In this document: positions 6,864-6,994 of the stretch, piece after piece | Numbering within the stretch: the stretch's first letter is position 1 | How the letters are laid out: every line of letters begins with the position of its first letter | Position numbers and translations under genes: made by a program | Notes under the pieces: model-generated | Database searches by the model: none | What the model saw: the letters and a program-made list of their open reading frames with translations, nothing else | Told to the model about the DNA's origin: nothing | Assembly (NCBI GenBank): GCA_007116685.1 | Contig: SKIC01000085.1 | Location: forward strand, 1-6,994 | Direction: 5' to 3' | DNA length: 6,994 bases | Source of the DNA: Balneolales bacterium | GTDB taxonomy: Bacteria > Bacteroidota > Rhodothermia > Balneolales > Natronogracilivirgulaceae

Positions 6864-6994
6864 ATGTTTTTTTCAAATAAATCAACCTACACGTTTTTAA
6901 GCCGGTATCCTGTGGCTTGTAAATTTGTCGCTTCTACATTGTTTCTATTTACAATGATTGGATTCACAACAGTTAGCCAAGCCCAGGAATGGGA
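6864..6994 (+). CDS. N-terminus of a secreted protein, truncated by window edge
   Basis: From the ATG at 6864 the frame is open for 43 codons to the edge; an in-frame TAA at 6849-6851 rules out a longer start. The product begins MFFSNKSTYTFLSRYPVACK, then a hydrophobic core FVASTLFLFTMIGFTTVSQA and a signal-peptidase I-type end SQA|QEW. There is no lipobox in the visible part, so it should be a soluble periplasmic or T9SS-exported protein rather than a lipoprotein. It starts 55 nt after the SusD-like stop on the same strand, the normal place for a PUL glycan-binding protein or glycoside hydrolase. A mature end starting Gln-Glu-Trp would suit a GH16 enzyme, whose domains often open with a Trp-containing strand before a W-S-D-E-F motif, but too little is visible to claim this. 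That it is a real secreted-protein gene is likely; its function is unknown. Confidence 0.7.
   Translation, partial: MFFSNKSTYTFLSRYPVACKFVASTLFLFTMIGFTTVSQAQEW

Overview
The window looks like part of a carbohydrate-uptake locus (a polysaccharide utilization locus, PUL) from a member of the Bacteroidota/Balneolota/Rhodothermota group. Three things point there: an adjacent SusC/SusD pair, a C-terminal type IX secretion (T9SS) sorting domain of the 'YPNPFNPTT' type, and the lack of clear Shine-Dalgarno sequences before the main genes. That form of sorting domain is, from memory, especially common in Balneolota, Rhodothermota and Ignavibacteria, so a marine Balneolaceae-like organism is my best guess. 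The phylum assignment is inference, not proof.

Layout. On the minus strand at the left edge lies the N-terminal part of a LacI-family regulator (1-433, cut by the window). Upstream of it, also on the minus strand, is a small secreted protein (526-1479) with a probable jelly-roll glycan-binding region and a T9SS sorting domain. A strong intrinsic terminator (468-506) separates the two. A 712-bp AT-rich gap (1480-2191) without a convincing gene divides the minus-strand genes from the plus-strand operon. It holds a perfect 10-bp inverted repeat and several weaker repeats that are candidate operators. On the plus strand come a SusC-like TonB-dependent transporter (2192-5242), its SusD-like lipoprotein partner (5255-6808), and the first 43 codons of another secreted protein (6864 to the edge). 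Two tandem hairpins begin inside the last codons of susD.

How the parts fit together. SusD would capture an oligosaccharide at the cell surface and SusC would import it into the periplasm using TonB energy. The minus-strand secreted protein may bind the same glycan outside the cell. The truncated secreted protein after susD is in the usual place for a glycan-binding protein or a glycoside hydrolase. The LacI-type protein is the likely local sensor-repressor of both transcription units. The substrate cannot be read from the sequence. A beta-glucan such as laminarin is a weak guess, based on how the 526-1479 protein resembles domains I recall from laminarin loci.

The gene types are all known. 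The less ordinary points are the use of a T9SS-sorted, non-lipidated accessory binding protein encoded divergently from susCD, the hairpin pair built into the end of susD, and the palindrome in the divergent control region.
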